From Fimbriimonadales bacterium (GTDB lineage Bacteria; Armatimonadota; Fimbriimonadia; Fimbriimonadales; GBS-DC), in the NCBI GenBank assembly GCA_026416065.1, contig JAOAFW010000028.1:1-6842 (forward strand): DNA of 6,842 nucleotides, read 5' to 3'. The notes under the pieces are model-generated. The model was not told where the DNA came from. It did not search any database and was given only the letters and a program-made list of their open reading frames with translations. Numbering within the stretch: position 1 is the stretch's first letter; each line of letters opens with the position of its first letter. The translations under genes and the position numbers were made by a program. Below, one piece after another: positions 6,394-6,842 of this stretch.

Positions 6394-6623
6394 GGTTTTT
6401 TAGCAGTCAGTTTCTGGTAAATGGCTTCCGCAACAACTCGCTCTACCTCGTCGGACGGCGGTGCTTCAGGTAGGTTCACTGAGCCGACCCAGTCGCCCAG
6501 ATATTCCAGCATCGTGCGCGGCGCAGTCTCCTCTTCCAGCACCTGAACCCGTACACGACGCTCTGATAGGTCAGGATATTGCTCCAGAATCTCGCGCAGT
6601 ATCCCCTCAATCGTGTTCGGCAT
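6390..6623 (-). CDS. Putative VapB-like antitoxin
   Basis: 77 residues from the ATG at 6623, ending in the ATGA overlap with the PIN toxin. The identification rests mainly on position, size and charge. I do not recognise a clear AbrB or ribbon-helix-helix DNA-binding domain in the N-terminal half. The C-terminal half, M-L-E-Y-L-G-D-W-V-G-S-V (38-49) followed by an acidic helix and a basic tail (K-L-T-A-K-K-P), fits the toxin-wrapping region of VapB-type proteins. An in-frame ATG at 6713 would add 30 residues but would place the start across the divergent promoter region and over the HDOD start codon, so the shorter form is preferred. A -10-like TATACT (6645-6650) and an A-G-rich stretch (AGGGGAG) lie upstream. 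It probably neutralises the toxin and may repress its own promoter (inference from the family). Confidence 0.68.
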   Translation of the reverse strand: MPNTIEGILREILEQYPDLSERRVRVQVLEEETAPRTMLEYLGDWVGSVNLPEAPPSDEVERVVAEAIYQKLTAKKP

Positions 6624-6644
6624 GCCTATCTCATCTCCCCTAAC

Positions 6645-6650
6645 AGTATA
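6645..6650 (-). promoter_or_regulatory. -10-like element of the toxin-antitoxin operon
   Basis: TATACT on the minus strand, preceded by GG, lies 21 bases before the antitoxin ATG (6623). It would give a leader of about 15 bases that includes GGGGAG. No good -35 is visible. Confidence 0.5.
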
Positions 6651-6653
6651 CCT

Positions 6654-6671
6654 CGATGTGAATTCACCTCG
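6654..6671. promoter_or_regulatory. Imperfect palindrome, candidate operator
   Basis: CGATGTGAATTCACCTCG is an 18-base inverted repeat with only one mismatched pair (T6657/C6668); the central ten bases, GTGAATTCAC (6658-6667), are perfect. It lies between the -10-like elements of the antitoxin operon (6645-6650) and the HDOD gene (6681-6686), where a bound protein could affect both promoters. Autoregulation by the antitoxin is the obvious possibility but is inferred. Confidence 0.5.
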
Positions 6672-6680
6672 CGTTTGTGG

Positions 6681-6686
6681 TACAAC
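6681..6686 (+). promoter_or_regulatory. -10-like element of the HDOD gene
   Basis: TACAAC, preceded by GG as in the photolyase and PTPS promoters, lies 20 bases before the ATG at 6707, leaving room for a short leader. A Shine-Dalgarno GGAGGA (6695-6700) follows, 6 bases from the start, so this mRNA is not leaderless. Confidence 0.45.
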
Positions 6687-6706
6687 CCCTCTGTGGAGGA
6701 ACTGCG

Positions 6707-6833
6707 ATGCCAACGACGCTCACACGGACGTTTCAATCGGCGGATGAACTGATTACCCGCATGCAGGATTTGCCCAGTTTGCCTGCGGTGGTGATGCGCG
6801 TATACCAAATGGTGGACGACCCCAATGTACATG
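6707..6833 (+). CDS. N-terminus of an HDOD-domain protein (cut by contig end)
   Basis: Only 42 genuine residues are present before the adapter interrupts the frame. The stretch M-Q-D-L-P-S-L-P-A-V-V-M-R-V-Y-Q-M-V-D-D-P-N-V (19-41) is the typical opening of HDOD domains (I-x-x-L-P-x-L-P-x-V-x-x-x-V-x-x-x-x-x-D-P). HDOD proteins are HD-GYP-related but usually non-catalytic regulators found in signalling and motility proteins; which architecture follows here cannot be seen. The start is well supported by GGAGGA at 6695-6700. The gene is divergent from the toxin-antitoxin operon and shares its 83-base control region. Confidence 0.8.
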
Positions 6834-6842
6834 CTGTCTCTT
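6834..6842 (-). other. Partial Nextera/Tn5 adapter at the right end (artificial)
   Basis: The last nine bases, CTGTCTCTT, match the first nine bases of the reverse complement of the mosaic end seen at 1-19. A nine-base match could arise by chance, but its position at the exact contig end and the full adapter at the other end make an artefact very likely. Confidence 0.88.

Overview
This is a 6.8-kb, GC-rich, gene-dense bacterial contig that is bounded by library adapter. The first 19 bases are the Nextera/Tn5 mosaic-end sequence and the last 9 bases are the start of its reverse complement, so the genuine DNA is about 20-6833 and the outermost gene at each end is cut by the assembly. The organism is probably an uncultured bacterium from a metagenome. 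The secreted HAF-repeat protein with a C-terminal dockerin-like run (D-x-N-x-D-G-x-V-D-D-x-D-L-L) and the general gene content recall Armatimonadota. That is an impression from family resemblance, not a demonstrated placement.

Layout. On the minus strand at the left (20-1261) is a secreted HAF-repeat beta-propeller-like protein with at least two complete dockerin-like calcium loops and a third cut by the contig end. A 172-bp divergent spacer separates it from a plus-strand photolyase/cryptochrome gene (1434-2951). The photolyase runs convergently, with 4 bp between stop codons, into a long minus-strand gene series. Read in the direction of transcription, that series is: a VapBC-type toxin-antitoxin pair (6623-5980, overlapping by ATGA), a tandem-domain 6-pyruvoyl-tetrahydropterin synthase (PTPS)-family protein (5965-5132), a secreted pentaheme cytochrome c (5079-4105), an exported barrel-like protein of unknown function (4094-3405) and a DUF2752 membrane protein (3393-2956). 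At the right edge, divergent from the antitoxin, lies the start of an HDOD-domain gene (6707 onward).

How the genes fit together. The last three genes of the minus series (cytochrome, barrel-like protein, DUF2752) are separated by only 10-11 bp and probably form one operon, perhaps with the PTPS gene 52 bp upstream. They would put a heme protein in the cell envelope next to an exported protein and a small membrane protein, but a shared pathway is inference. The toxin-antitoxin pair and the HDOD gene share an 83-bp divergent control region with an 18-bp imperfect palindrome between their -10-like elements.

Two genes (photolyase and PTPS) have the same arrangement: GGTACAAT, then six bases, then ATG, with no Shine-Dalgarno sequence. 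This suggests leaderless transcripts. I found no RNA genes, CRISPR array, insertion sequence or convincing terminator. No wholly new system is evident. The items most worth a second look are the tandem PTPS protein with a degenerate first site, the cytochrome operon with its unidentified exported partner, and the leaderless promoter pattern.
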